Source: Ophiosphaerella korrae
Lineage: Eukaryota > Ascomycota > Dothideomycetes > Pleosporales > Phaeosphaeriaceae
Assembly: GCA_028456385.1 (NCBI GenBank)
Contig: JALNQF010000085.1
Span: 1-64,000, forward strand
DNA: 64,000 nucleotides
Direction of reading: 5' to 3'
In this document: in pieces, positions 33,093-48,179 of the stretch
Position numbering within the stretch: the stretch's first letter is position 1
How the letters are laid out: every line of letters starts with the position of its first letter
Translations under genes and position numbers: made by a program
Notes under the pieces: model-generated
What the model was told of the DNA's origin: nothing
The model's database searches: none
Seen by the model: only the letters and a program-made list of their open reading frames with translations

Positions 33093-33908
33093 TGAGGGTT
33101 GGGGCTGTGAGGGGGACTAGGGATATGTTGGGCTTGGAATTCGGGTTTTGCGGTGTGGGTGCTTTGAGGAGAAATGATTACGGCCTTGTCTGAAGTTGGT
33201 TACTGCTTTTGGTAAAGATGCGTGGTATTTGTCGTGGTTGTTGTGTCTAAAATGTATGACAGAGCTTGGATATTGGGTTTTTGTGATTTTGGTCTGCCGT
33301 TATTGTCTTCGTTTGTGTAAGCGTTGCCTGCTTTTTCGAAGCGTAGTTCTTTCTTGTGGATGGACTCGAAGAGTTCAGGTGGAATATTTGAGGATCATCA
33401 AATAAGTTATACTCTCACCAATGAAACGGGTCAGCACTTCGCTATCTTCATATGCTGAAAGTATCGTAGAGTTAACGGCGCGCCACTAATCGGAGTCACT
33501 GTAGACTACTCAGGTAATTGACATCAAAGTGCTTCGCTTTCGTTCATGTCTGAACCTGGACGTGAGATTGCACTGCAGTTTTTTGTTCGCAGCCAGGTGG
33601 TGGTGGGTTATTGATATATTGACCACAACGTTGCAAATTTGAAGAGATTTTTGCAGTTTGATGTGGTATTTGTAATTTACTATGAGTAGTATCGCCCAGT
33701 AAATTTACCATCCTCACTTCAAACTGCTTACTAAAACATACTAGTACTACTTCTTACTGAAGTACAGCACTAAGATTGCCTCTGTTGTTGATTTGACGTG
33801 CGAAACCAGGTCATCATGGTATTTCCAGCATTATCAATCGTAGAACGCCAAACACCGCCCATGCAATACGCCCACCAACATCCCAGGGTGAAACAGGGAA
33901 ATGGGTAT
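33093..33908. other. shared 3' intergenic region with an imperfect inverted repeat
   Basis: Lies between the convergent SPE2 and CFIm25 genes. Arms at 33653-33681 and 33698-33727 (GCAGTTTGA...ATTTACT and its imperfect complement) can form a stem of about 28 pairs with a 16-base loop. No other feature recognised. Confidence 0.55.
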
Positions 33909-34879
<971 letters not shown>

Positions 34880-35123
34880 GGTGGCAGCAGCAAAGTATGA
34901 TGGTGAAGCAATTGTTGTGCACGCAGTTGAGCGGCTGCGGAGCAGTGACAGGGGTCATGGTGACTCGATATCACGTGAAGACGCACAGACGCCAGTCAAG
35001 CCTCCTTCACAGCAACTTGCCTACCCATTTCGTTAGTGCTCCTCATTTGGTTTTCGAAGATCTACTTATTTTCTAGCCCTATAATTCGCTCGGGACCTTC
35101 TCATTCGACCCGAGTTTTGAAGT

Positions 35124-36148
35124 ATGACGCGGACTGCCCTAATTACTGGAGGTAGTGCCTCCTGCAGTTTTCGTCGACCCATTGGCTGACCATTACTCAA
35201 GCCAGTGGTCTGTTGGGACGGCAGGTTCAGCGACAATTCTTCCTGGATGGCTGGAGGTCAATTGGAACCGGACTCAGCCGTAGTAGTCCTCCTGATGTAA
35301 TCAAGCTCGACATTCTCGACCATTCAGAGATCGACAGAGTGCTAGATGAGGTTAAGCCTGACGTCGTTGTGCACTGCGCTGCGAACCGTTTTCCAGACTC
35401 ATGTACTGCGAATCCAGAGGCTGCAAAGAAGCTCAATGTGAACTCAAGCCGAGCAGTAGCCAATGCTACTATCGCTCGAGGCATTTTTTTGATATATATC
35501 TCGACTGATTATGTTTTTTCTGGAAGGCGCGGCGAGGCTCCGTACAAGGCAGACTCTCGCCCGGACCCACCTAATATGTATGGCCAAACAAAGCTTGATG
35601 GTGAAAAGGCTGTGCTGGAAGCAGTGAATGCAACAGGTGGTAAGAATAAAGTTGTGGTACTACGGGTTCCAGTATTATACGGATCTTGCGACGAACCAAA
35701 GGAGAGTGCAGTTAACGTGTTGTTGTCGCAACTATGGGCATCTCAGAAGCTTGAAGAAGGTCAACCGAAGATTCAGGTCGACGATTATGCTCTCCGATTT
35801 CCCACTAATACTCAGGACGTTGGACGAGTCTGCCGAGAGATCTCAAACCTGTACCTCCCTTCCACAGATAACGACCTACCGAGCATTCTACAATTCAGTT
35901 CTGAGGATCAGATGACGAAATGGCAAATTTGTCAAACATTTGCTGAGATCATGGGTCTACCACTCGATGGCATGTCTCCGCTCACGCCTGAAGAGGAGCA
36001 AAATGATGGAACAGTGAGGCCGTATGACTGTCATCTTGATACAAGTGCACTCCAGCAATTGGGCATCGATGTTAGCACAGTGGATTTTCGGACCTGGTGG
36101 TATAAGTTCTCTACTCCTATTAATTTATATCCTACTGACTCGTTGTAG
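35124..36148 (+). CDS. MAT2B/RmlD-like NAD(P)-binding reductase
   Basis: Exon 1 (35124-35151) and exon 2 (35202-36148) join across a 50-nt intron to rebuild TGASGLLG, the Rossmann motif at residues 8-15. The remainder reads as an extended SDR of the dTDP-4-dehydrorhamnose reductase type: VVHCAANRFPD, YISTDYVFSG, then YGQTKLDGEK with the catalytic YxxxK, and a RVPVLYG segment. The best eukaryotic match by pattern is the regulatory beta subunit of methionine adenosyltransferase 2, which binds NADP and modulates SAM synthesis. About 324 residues. The gene lies close to the SAM decarboxylase gene, which suits a role in SAM metabolism, although proximity in fungi is weak evidence. A role as a sugar-nucleotide reductase cannot be excluded. 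Confidence 0.82.
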
Positions 36149-36883
36149 GCGCAGAGAAGTTGGTGCCTTCCGGTAGTGATTTCATAGTTGGTATTGATTT
36201 TCACTGTTTCCCTTGCTGTTCATCGCACTCGCATGATCGCAAATCCGATGACGAGATTCCTTTCATCTTCAAAGAATATCCACCTTTCTTCCAACGAAAT
36301 TAAACGTGAGCTCTGAAGAATGGCTCCATCAATTCTTGTCTATCTTACCTCGCCTCAATTGCGCCGCTCGAAATAAGTGAAACAGGGGCGGAACTCAGTT
36401 ACCCATGATCGCTAGGCTGGATGTGGCGCGAACACCACCATAATCCTTGAGTTCTTTCTCCAACCGGCGGCAGCGTATCCGCTTGCCACAGCTATGTGCG
36501 TTCACATTGGACAAATCGTCCCAGTTATATGGTAAACAATTTCATGAGGCGTCTTTCTGCGACTCCCGTCCCAAATGAGGTTAGGTGATGGGACGGCATT
36601 GGCTGATGCGGCGCAGCAGCGCCAATCGAGCGCTTGAGGTCAAGCCAACGTCGTTAAGTACCCGTAGGCACTGAGCAGTTCGCTGTAGCTATTTTTTTTT
36701 TCATTTTCTATCACGTCATTTTCTGCTGTGCATTCTGCAAGTGTATTCTTTCGCCATAGACAGTAGCACTGCAGTCGCTGGGTCAACCACACAACAAAGT
36801 GCCCCATCGAGAAAACAGACACTCAAAAGCCAAATTCTATCACATTGCACAGAGATCCATGGTCCGTACTACTAGAGAAAGCT
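36149..36883. other. intergenic, no gene seen
   Basis: Only short frames. A poly-T run (TATTTTTTTTTTCATTTTC) is near 36690. Confidence 0.5.
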
Positions 36884-39800
36884 TGAGATACTCCGGTTAT
36901 TGATCGTGGTCTAGAACCAAAACTCTGGAAACCACCGGCCCTTCGAGTACCAGTCCTCATCCTGACTATCGCGATATGTTGGGCCCTCATCGCAACTCTC
37001 GAATTTCTACTGTGGAAAAGTTAGCAAAACAGCGGCCTTGTATTCGCACCAGTAATCAACGATTTACCATTGAGCAAAACCTTCCTATACCGATACTTCC
37101 CCACTATTGTTGCTGTTATTTTCAGCATTTATTGGGCATGGATCGACTTGGAAACGAAGAGACTAGAGCCATACTATCAACTGAGCAAACAGAACGGTGC
37201 TTTGGGAAAAGATTCTCTCCTTTTACATTACCCTTTCTCCTTCATCTCGTTGGCCCCACTTAAAGCCCTTAGAGACAGGTTAGTCATCCATTCATGAGCA
37301 CTTGAGAATGTCTTGCTTCTATGCCTTTCAAAGACATTATAGTGCTATCGATTAGGTCTATGATACAGGGCAGCGATCGATGAAACTGACAGTAATAGGC
37401 ATTGGCCTGTATTCTGGGCCTCCTTCACTGTTGTCCTAGTGGCTTGGGGCCTTGTACCTACACAAGCCGGTATATTCTCAGTTCGGACTGTCACACAGTC
37501 TACCAACGGCACCTTCAATATTTCGACAAGTTTGATGCCTATTGGAGAACAGGCAAACAAACTAACTTTCCGTTTTGCCTAGTCGGCATTCGGTATCGTG
37601 GCTTTGAACGAAACTCTGCCTCCATTCATGGCGCGCAATTACATCTTGGCCCCATTCGAACCGCGAGAAGAATTAGGAAACGTTTCTAGAAAAGGTACAT
37701 ACACCGCTCCAACGACTATGTATACGCTTGACTTGGAATGTGACCAGGCAAACATCACTAACAGCGGAGGGGTCATCATCTTTAGCAACAAAGGGGGCTG
37801 TCAGTTCGCTGGACCTGAACACAACAAGACCAAGGGTGAAAGACAAGGCGCGGGTCCAGAGGATGATGTCTCCTTTACTGTCAAGGATTGCGATGCCCTG
37901 TATGCCGGATACCACAACCCGGGTGAAGCAGATTGGTATCTGAGCACTTCCTGTCCGGAGACAGAAAACTCAACGTTCTTTGCATCATTCTCAAAAACAA
38001 AGGTAAAATATCCTCGCTTCCCCGTCTTTCATATAAATCTAGGTCAAATATCCCGGGATAGACATTTGGCACGCGAGCTTTAGCCCATCACGAGTATTCT
38101 TATGTGTTTCCCAAAACTTACCTCCTGGCAGGATCGACCAGAAGACCCTCGTCCAAACATCACTGCTATCTATTGTCGAACGCGTTATTGGAGACAAGAT
38201 GTCTCTGCCACCGTCGACATAGCTACTCAAATGCCTTTGAAACTGCTGCCTCTGCAGGATCGGCAACCTCTTGAGTGGTATATCTTCAACGATACGAATT
38301 TTGAAACGCTTGTGAACTCTGGTACGGTTGGTATTTCTACACGTGGTGACAATCTTCCAGTATTCCACTTTCCACGATATTCAAATGTCATCCTGGATAC
38401 TGATATAACCCGCTCTAGCATAATGCCGATGGTCGGGATGGCTTTGGGCACTGGCACTCGACCCTCAAAAGGCTATCTCGATTGGAAAATTTTAAGTAAA
38501 GCGTATGCTGAAGCGTATAGACTCGTGTTCGCTCGCACAATGGTAGATGTATTGAACAATGATGTCAAAAGTTTCAAAGAAGTCGCTGGCCAGCAACAAA
38601 TCACAACTGAAGCAGTTGTTCTCGAGCCTGTTTTCGTATATATTGTTGTAGGTTTCTTGGGCGCGGCCTCAATAGCGACTATGGCGCTGTTAATCCTCTC
38701 TTTCATCTGAAAAAGGCACCTACAGACAGACCCAAGCACAATAGCAAGCGTTATGGCTCTGGTAGCTGATAATGAGCCATTGCTAACAGAATTTTCGGAC
38801 CTCGATTGTTGTGACATGGATAACATGCACAAGATTCTTGGGAAAAAACGTTACAAACTCATCAGTGATGACACGGGAACGAGGTAAGTCACGATGTATC
38901 AAAAGAAGTGCCAACTCCTACTCATCCTCTCTTAGACTTGTTGAATACATCCATGGTGATTCTATAGACGTAGACGAAGCTATAGCCCCCTCTATAGGAT
39001 ATCGACGAGATAGTCCTTCTAGTGTTGTAAAGCCTGTTAGACCGGCCGAATTTAGCCTCTGGATGGTAATCCCTTTCATCAATCTATTCCTCATACTTGC
39101 TATCGCATTGGGAGTTGTTTATAGCAAGGCATACATATATGGTAAGTCTTTCAAAACCGTATTACGATATGGTCGAGTAGCATAGGCATCTAATTATTCG
39201 ACGTTCTAATTTGAAACAGGATTGGCGTTACCATCATCGAACACCATCGTACAAAATATCCTTGAGAACTATATTCCAACTGCGATTACTACCTCGATTG
39301 AGCCTATGTGGATTTTGATCAACCGATTACTTTGCATGCTTCAACCATTAGAAGAGCTACAAGATTGCAACGCTAAAGCATCTCGATCGATTGATACCAA
39401 TTACAATTCTCTTCCACCCCAACTCGTTCTGTTTCAGGCGCTAAAATCGAGGCATTTCGTCCTTGCTGCTGTGTGCGCAATGGCACTTCTGGCAAACATA
39501 CTTGCTGTTGCCTTCGCTGGTTTGTTCAACCAAGGGATGATCGACATTCGACATCCAACATCATTTCAACAGCCTTACGAAATGAAATTTGTGTCAATAA
39601 ATGGCAGTCTGGGACCAGACCTGACGGGGCTCAGCCCTGGGGCTTACAAATCAGGCGCTTGGCGGGGAGGTGATGGAGAGGACTTCCTCATGACAGCCGA
39701 ATCGATCATCACACGAAACACATCTTTGCCTGCCTGGACCGATGAGGTCAATTTCTATTTGCCAATGTTTTCTGAGGATGGCGAGACTGATTTATTGAAC

Positions 39801-41003
39801 ACTACTAGTTTTGGGGCCAAGACAAAAGCATTCGGTGCAACTTTAGACTGCGAGGTACTTAAATCGGACAATAACACCAAAATCTCGTTTTCCAAGGAAA
39901 GAGACATGTACATCAGCATGGATATTCCGAGCGGTTCTAGCAAAGTTCGTTGTAGTAGCAAGAAACTTGAGTATTTGTATGGTTATGCCCCAACCATATT
40001 ACCGGAAAACGAATGTGTCACGACTCCTACTGCCGTATAAATTGTCGCAAGGCTTCAGGCGTCAGAGAATGCAACTCAGCAAGAGGAAGAGATTTGCAAA
40101 ACCCCAGTAATCTTAGGCTGGGGGCGGATAGCACCAGGACTGTGTCCGTCAAGGAACTTCACCATACGTGCTGAGAATACGTTGCTCGCATACTGTCAAC
40201 CGAAATTATTAGCGGGGCGTGCAAAAGTTCAAGTAGATGCAAAAGGACGACCGCAAATCCCCGCAGAAGGTCGCCCTTCAGATGGTGATGTGGACGACTT
40301 ACCAAACCTCTTCAGCAACAGCCCCCGCAACCTGATTTGGCAATCAAACCAATTCTTCTTTCCTAATAGAGTTAATCTTCACAACGACAGCTTCGCATCA
40401 GATTATATCAATTACTTCATGGCTAGGGTGAATGGTAGCTACCAACTTGTGGACCCTAACCAATCTCTTCCGGACCTGGACGACATCCTCAAACGGATCA
40501 ACAAAGCATACACTAAGCTTTTTGCAATCTGGCTAGGAACCAGTAAGAAGAACTTACTTGTCCCTGCTTCTAATGAAGGGGTAACTCCATTGAAAGGATT
40601 CAGAGTGGAACCAGAACGACGTCTCTTCCTGTCGAAACCCATGTTCATCATCTCCGAAGCAATTCTCTGCACCTACGTAATTGTGGCAATATGGGTCTAC
40701 GCACGCCGACCTGGCCAATATCTTCCTCGACTGCCAACTTCAATTGCTTCTGTAGTTGCCCTATTCGCGGCCAGTGCAGCTGTACAAGATATGCGGGGCA
40801 CGTCGCATCTCGACAAAAAGGAGCGTGCACAGCGCCTCGATCAGCTTGATGCACGGTATGGATATGGAAGTTTCATTGGTGGGGGGGATGGACGGGTTCA
40901 TATTGGTATCGAAAAGGTTCCATTTGTGAAATCTCGGCGGAGGACAACCTGGTTAGAGAAGAAGGTGCCTATTTTGCGTAAGTGGACATCGAGCACAGCT
41001 TGA
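36884..41003 (+). pseudogene. DUF3433 fungal multi-membrane-span protein, inactivated by four stops
   Basis: Family-like sequence runs for about 4 kb: KLWKPPALRVPVLILTI (TM1), YRYFPTIVAVIFSIYWAWID and RLEPYYQLS in the first half, then a second copy-like half with ALKSRHFVLAAVCAMALL and a final membrane span before WVYARRPGQYLPRLP. This internal duplication is typical of DUF3433. In-frame stops interrupt it at 37022-37024 (TAG), 37580-37582 (TAG), 38708-38710 (TGA) and 40038-40040 (TAA). At each, the same frame continues family-like on both sides and no plausible intron spans it. The two TAG and the TAA fit CAG or CAA changed by C-to-T at CpA. Short GT-AG introns are otherwise preserved (for example near 38886-38935 and 39141-39219). 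Start codon unclear. Function unknown; probably dead. Confidence 0.7.
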
Positions 41004-43488
41004 TGTGCCAAACTTGCATTGGCTGCCTCTAGCATTCAAGTGGGAAGCTTCACTGTTGGTCATATCTTGGTTGCGCCTCTCATCTCTACACAAGTGATGC
41101 ACGATTTATGCAACAGTTGCTTCTTACGCCAAAATTGTTCTCGAAACCGGGAATGGATGTTGAATATTCCATGATATCTGAACCTTCGGTGGCCTTCACG
41201 GAAGTTAGCTGTGAGCATTCGGGAGCCTAGCGCAGCCTCGTTAAACCTTTCTACAGCACATTCGTACTTGGCTTTTAAAAGGTTGGTCACATGTCGCGAA
41301 ATGATTTCCGGAACGAATTGATGTTATATCTTGGACGTCCGAGTGGACGGGGTGGGAGATGACGTGGAATTACAGTGCAATGCTCGTTAAGCTGGTTGCT
41401 TGGGCATACTGTCACGCATTCACTGTCTAGGTAAGTCGCGAAATGGAGACTGGGAGAGCGCGACAGTGCAATCGAAGTGGATCATGCTGTTGATCTTATT
41501 GAGGCTCTGGGGAGGGGTTTCTTCAGAGGAGCCGGCGGACGTTACGAGAGATGAAAAACGGCATAGCCTTGGCTGCTATTTTACGAGAATGTCACGCTGA
41601 CTAGGTACCGACTAGGTGTAATCGAATCATGCTGGTGAGATACAACATCACTGTAACCGCCCGTTAGGCAAACACGTCAAGGGGGTCTACACTAACGAGA
41701 AACATTCGCGACTGGACCTGGACTGAGAGGCTCTTCTCCTGCATATCTATGGCGCTTCCTAAGTTGACATACGGAGATGTCAGCAGGTTTACAGAGTTTC
41801 GAAACTGCATCCGCGCCCGCAAGGTGGTGGAAGTTGGATTACGATAGGCGGCAGCTTGTCATGGTTGTTTCTGTTCAAGCCATCCTATTTGCCACGACCA
41901 CGACCTGGGCGGCCGACTGACCAATGTCTGTTGCTGCGGATATGCACGAGGAGAATCCGAAACCAAGCTTCCTCGGCCCACCAATCAGCTATGGAGAAGG
42001 TGCGGGCTGCCTCTTCAGTCAATCACCGAGCTGTTGACTGTCATGAGAAATATCTCAAAACAAGCGGTTGTGGCTGTGAGGCCAATCAATGGGGACGATC
42101 GGTTCATGCGATGGAGCGGTGTCATTGAAAGCTGACCTTGACGATCTTTGTCGGCTAGAAGCGACCGCCACAGCGCACAGCGTCTCGGTGCCTGCATTCG
42201 CGCTGGTAAAGCCGTCGCACGCGGCGGCACCGCTGTGCGACCAAGCGTGGTGCTGCAGCCATAGGCAATGCTGAAGGTAGAGCGGTCTAAGTATTCCCTC
42301 CAATATACATTGATAGATCTAATATTGTGAGTCTCAGAACACTGTATTCTTAGGAACTCGTGTGGAGTGTTGGACCGACGGTTAAAGCGATGGAGCCCAA
42401 AAATAAAAGCCATGCGCATAAGAAAGGATAGGCATGCTTGAACGCATGAAGTTCTGCATAGTCCCTTGCCTCCCAGACCCTGCCCTCCCAGACCCTGCAA
42501 TATCGCTGCTACACAAACGTTTCCACGATGGCCAGCCACTTATCACGACAGATGGCGGTCAGCAACTCTTCGCGCTTGCGTTACGACCACAGCGGCACAC
42601 AGAGTCCGGGCTACCTACAGCAAATGCAGGACGCGCAATTCGGTTGGTCGTCAGCGGGCCAAGATGAGTAGACCAGTGTGCGCTGAGAATTGCTACTCAG
42701 CGAATGAAGATGCAGACAGCCTTAGCCGCAAAGACCGTGGTCGTTTCAGGTTAAAAAGAGGCGATCGCTACTCCACTTTAGGTCGCCACAGCCTCGCTTC
42801 TCCTATCGATAGGGGCTTCCGATGCGCAGGGACACAGACCGCCGGCGCAGACTTCAAACCTAACGTCGACCCCTGGACAGTGCCTCGCCCCAATGGCGAC
42901 TCATCCGGGTCACGCCCGCTCTGTCGTTTCAGAAACAATTCCCATCTGAACCTCATCCAGCCAATCGATGGAGAAGCGTACCTGCCGAGAATGCTGGAGC
43001 CAGACCACTTGCATATTGGTACACCACACATCCTGTCTCTGCACCCCTGCCGCTAGACCATGACGGGCATGCGAGCCGGAGGTCGCCTTCAGATGTCTCA
43101 TGCCGTCGAATAGCCTGTGCTAGATGGCGATCCGTTGTGGCACCTAGACCGGGGCACTCGTTTCTTCAGTAGGGAGGCGGCTGGCATTCTATGGTTGATA
43201 TATAGTCCAAAGGTCACGCAGGGTGTTTCTTCTCCACCACACGCTCAGCACAGCAGTTTTGGAAACTTCCTCCTCCATTCTTTCTTGTCTTTTGCAATAT
43301 CTTGCCGGCGGCAGATATCACACTCATTTCTTCGCTGTCATTCTTTGAAGAGCTAGACTCAGCCAACCCCAGATAAAGTCAGCACCACCCAGCACACTTC
43401 AGACGACAGTATCTTCGCAGTCATTACATCGCTCAGCAGGTCTAGCGAGTCTTTATACGATACCCAACCTTTACAATCTTTTGACATC
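41004..43488. other. 2.5-kb intergenic region, no confident gene
   Basis: Frames of 60-196 codons exist on both strands but are low-complexity or overlap one another, and none shows a recognisable domain. A 15-bp sequence (CCTCCCAGACCCTGC) is tandemly duplicated at 42469-42498. A TATA-like box (GATATATAG, about 43197) may belong to the LPMO gene. Confidence 0.45.
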
Positions 43489-44772
43489 ATGCTCACTCAT
43501 GCCATCGCCCTCGCGGCCCTTGCCGCCAGCGCTTCTGCACACATTGTTCTACGGTACCCTGTTCCCTTCGGCAAGAGCACTCTCACCCTCGACCCTCTTA
43601 AGCCAGCCGATTTCCCGTGTAAGCAACGGCCAGGCGTTTACGATGTTACCTCAATGAACCAGTGGGATGCGGGCCAAACCAAGAATGTCTCCTTCTTTGG
43701 CACCGCAGTTCACAGTGGCGGCTCATGCCAGTTTTCAATCACTACGGATAAAGCGCCTACCAAAGATTCCCAATGGAAGGTCATTCAAAGTAACATCGGC
43801 GGTTGTGTTGCGAACCATCAAGGCAACTATGTCGATGGTGGGAGCCCATTGACTGAACCAACTCCAGACCAGTTCCCCGTCACGATGCCATCAAACATCC
43901 CCCCTGGTCAGTACACCTTCGCCTGGACCTGGCTCAACGCCGAGGGCAACCGTGAATTCTACATGAACTGTGCACCAATTCAAGTTGGTGGAGGCTCACA
44001 GACCGCTTCAACTCAAAGCGTCGCTGCTGCCTTGGGCAAACTACCTGACATGTTCGTTGCAAACCTCCCACTCGATAGTTGCTCAACTACAGCGTACGAA
44101 AACTTTCAGTATCCCAATCCTGGCGAGAACGTAGTTTATGGTGCGCACGCTAGCAACTCTCATACTGGTAAAACACTCTCAGGTACTGGGTGTGTGAAAA
44201 TGAACGCAATGGGTGCGGGTAACGGTCAGCTCGGAACACCCTCTGACAGCACTCCATCTACTCCATCACAAGGTACCACACCCTCCAAGCCAAGCATCGC
44301 TCCTTCTGCGTCTTCCCAGCCCAAGCCCAGTGGGAAGCCTGCCTCTTCTCCGGGAACACCATACAAGGGACCCACAGAGTCAAAGATCCCATCCAACCCT
44401 GAAGGTGGTGTCTTCGCTCCTGGTGCTTCATCTGCTCCTGCCGCTGGTCCTACTGCTCAGCCCAATCCTCCTGCTGCTCAGCCTACTACCCTTATTCCCC
44501 AGCCTGCTCCATCGGCAGCCCCACCAGCCGCCCCCGAGACACCAAACAACACCACCCCAAGCAACGGCGAGTGCGCTCCCTGCACCAACGATGGCGCTGT
44601 TGTCTGCATTGGCAGCAAGCAATTTGGCCTCTGCAACCGTGGCTGCGCCGTCGCACAGGATCTTGCCGCTGGCATGTCTTGCTCAAATGGTGTCGTTGTC
44701 GCCTCGACCAAGCGCCATCTCCATTTCCCTCGCGGCCACCTTCGACGCCTCAGCGCCGCTCGCATGCTCTAA
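43489..44772 (+). CDS. secreted AA11-type lytic polysaccharide monooxygenase with C-terminal X278-like module
   Basis: An intronless frame of 427 residues. The signal peptide (residues 1-17) should be cleaved just before His18, giving the N-terminal histidine of the copper brace. The second copper ligand is His75 (FGTAVHSGGSC), and Tyr158 in NREFYMNC is the likely axial residue. FPCKQRPGVYD and FAWTWLNAEGNRE are AA11 hallmarks. A Ser/Pro/Thr-rich linker (about 245-350) leads to a Cys-rich module (CAPCTNDGAVVCIGSKQFGLC) resembling the X278 domain found on some AA11 enzymes. The last 20 residues are unusually basic. AA11 enzymes oxidatively cleave chitin, so a role in insect, fungal-wall or own-wall chitin turnover is likely. 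Substrate not tested. Confidence 0.88.
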   Translation: MLTHAIALAALAASASAHIVLRYPVPFGKSTLTLDPLKPADFPCKQRPGVYDVTSMNQWDAGQTKNVSFFGTAVHSGGSCQFSITTDKAPTKDSQWKVIQSNIGGCVANHQGNYVDGGSPLTEPTPDQFPVTMPSNIPPGQYTFAWTWLNAEGNREFYMNCAPIQVGGGSQTASTQSVAAALGKLPDMFVANLPLDSCSTTAYENFQYPNPGENVVYGAHASNSHTGKTLSGTGCVKMNAMGAGNGQLGTPSDSTPSTPSQGTTPSKPSIAPSASSQPKPSGKPASSPGTPYKGPTESKIPSNPEGGVFAPGASSAPAAGPTAQPNPPAAQPTTLIPQPAPSAAPPAAPETPNNTTPSNGECAPCTNDGAVVCIGSKQFGLCNRGCAVAQDLAAGMSCSNGVVVASTKRHLHFPRGHLRRLSAARML

Positions 44773-45712
44773 GCGACATACCGGCATCACTGCCAACGGA
44801 AAACTTTTATACCCTGCGCATCGTTTGGAGTTGGAGGAAATGGGACCGGATAGCCACATGCAATGTAGGATTGGTTAGGGCTTTTGGATTTGTTCATATA
44901 CCATGGTCCCTCGTCAGCATAGACACCACTTGGGTCTTGCTTGGACTTTTTTTTTGGGTATCGCGTTCTACTTTCTTTCGTGACTTGGCCTTGAGCGGTC
45001 AAGCACGCCCTTTTGTGTATATGATGAGGAGGCCGTAGGTGACGTTGCGTCGCACAAGTATCTCATTGCTGAGTACCAAAACAATGGATAAAATCATTCA
45101 TTATAACAAATGCGCCCTATGCCTGTGATCACTCTAAACGATGATGGTTATTCTGGTAAGATGAGACGTGCGAAACTATTGAGTATCAAGATGGATCTGA
45201 TATGCTGGTCTGTTGCTGGTGGGATGAAGCAACGAAGCATAACCATCTATTAGGAATCAACCATGATTGCATTGTGCCGCACCCTAGTTGGAGCCAGGAT
45301 GATGGGAGTAATCAGAGAGGAAGACAGTTCACCGGTCATGACGTCGCGTTCCACGGGCATGTTGATTGGGTACCTGGGCGGCGGCAGTCTGGTGCACGCG
45401 CTTGGCGGAGGTCCCCTCTTCTGCGAGAGCAACACCTAATTTCTCAGCCCTTTGGAGCAGCTGCTAACACACAACGAGCACGCGACACGATTCACGACCA
45501 TTTGAGCGTTGCGACTACCAAGACTGCGTTCTTTCTCCACCTGGGCAAAAGTCTAGATCGAGCCTCGGCGCCCGTTTCACCCGCTGCCGCCCCTCGCCAC
45601 TCGCTCCTCGGTGCGCCACAGCACCAATCCAACCTACCTCCACAAACACCATTCCCTCCCCCACCACACCCCATATCTATAGCCCCCCAGCTCCGTGCAC
45701 AGCTCGCCCAGC
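44773..45712. other. intergenic, LPMO 3' region and calcineurin promoter
   Basis: No credible gene. A T-run (CTTTTTTTTTGG) lies near 44945, and the last 150 bases before 45713 are C-rich leader. Confidence 0.5.
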
Positions 45713-47737
<2,025 letters not shown>

Positions 47738-48179
47738 GTGCCGTTAAGACGTTCGAGATCGGACAATGCTGTTGAAGCTCAGGTCCGGGTTGGAAGGCCG
47801 ATGGGAAAGGTGCAAGAAGTATGAGATTTTGATCGAATGACACACCAGTGCCGTGTGATCACAGCAGCCAGGCTTATTGAAGGCCAAACCCCTCAACACA
47901 TAGATGGTGTCACCTCGCGATGAACGGTAGTAATTTGCTGGCCCCAGTGCCTCGGCTCTAGCAGCCGGCTTTTCGTTGAATCAAAGCTATCCCTACAATT
48001 TGAAGCGTACAGACCTTTGCGGCCAATTGAAATGTCCATGCAATGCGATTTGCCAGGAGGGCGTTCTTCGATGTACGTGTGCACGAGCCATGACGGCGGC
48101 CCGAGGATAGCTCCGCGACAGGTCCTACGTCAACTTTTGACATGATGGTGGTTTGTAGCAATGTACCCATTCCAGCCCA
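47738..48179. other. intergenic, nothing recognised
   Basis: The 3' region of calcineurin, then the short upstream region of the Mmc1-like gene. Confidence 0.5.

Noticed and set aside
40020..40070. Reading the TAA at 40038 as part of a tiny intron in the DUF3433 gene
   Set aside because: The only GT...AG pairs around it give 19-26 nt gaps, far below usual fungal intron size; the frame is identical on both sides, which fits a nonsense change instead.
42015..43056. Frames of 174 and 196 codons between the DUF3433 and LPMO genes
   Set aside because: Arg/Cys/Pro-rich, overlapping on both strands, no domain, no signal peptide; probable chance frames.
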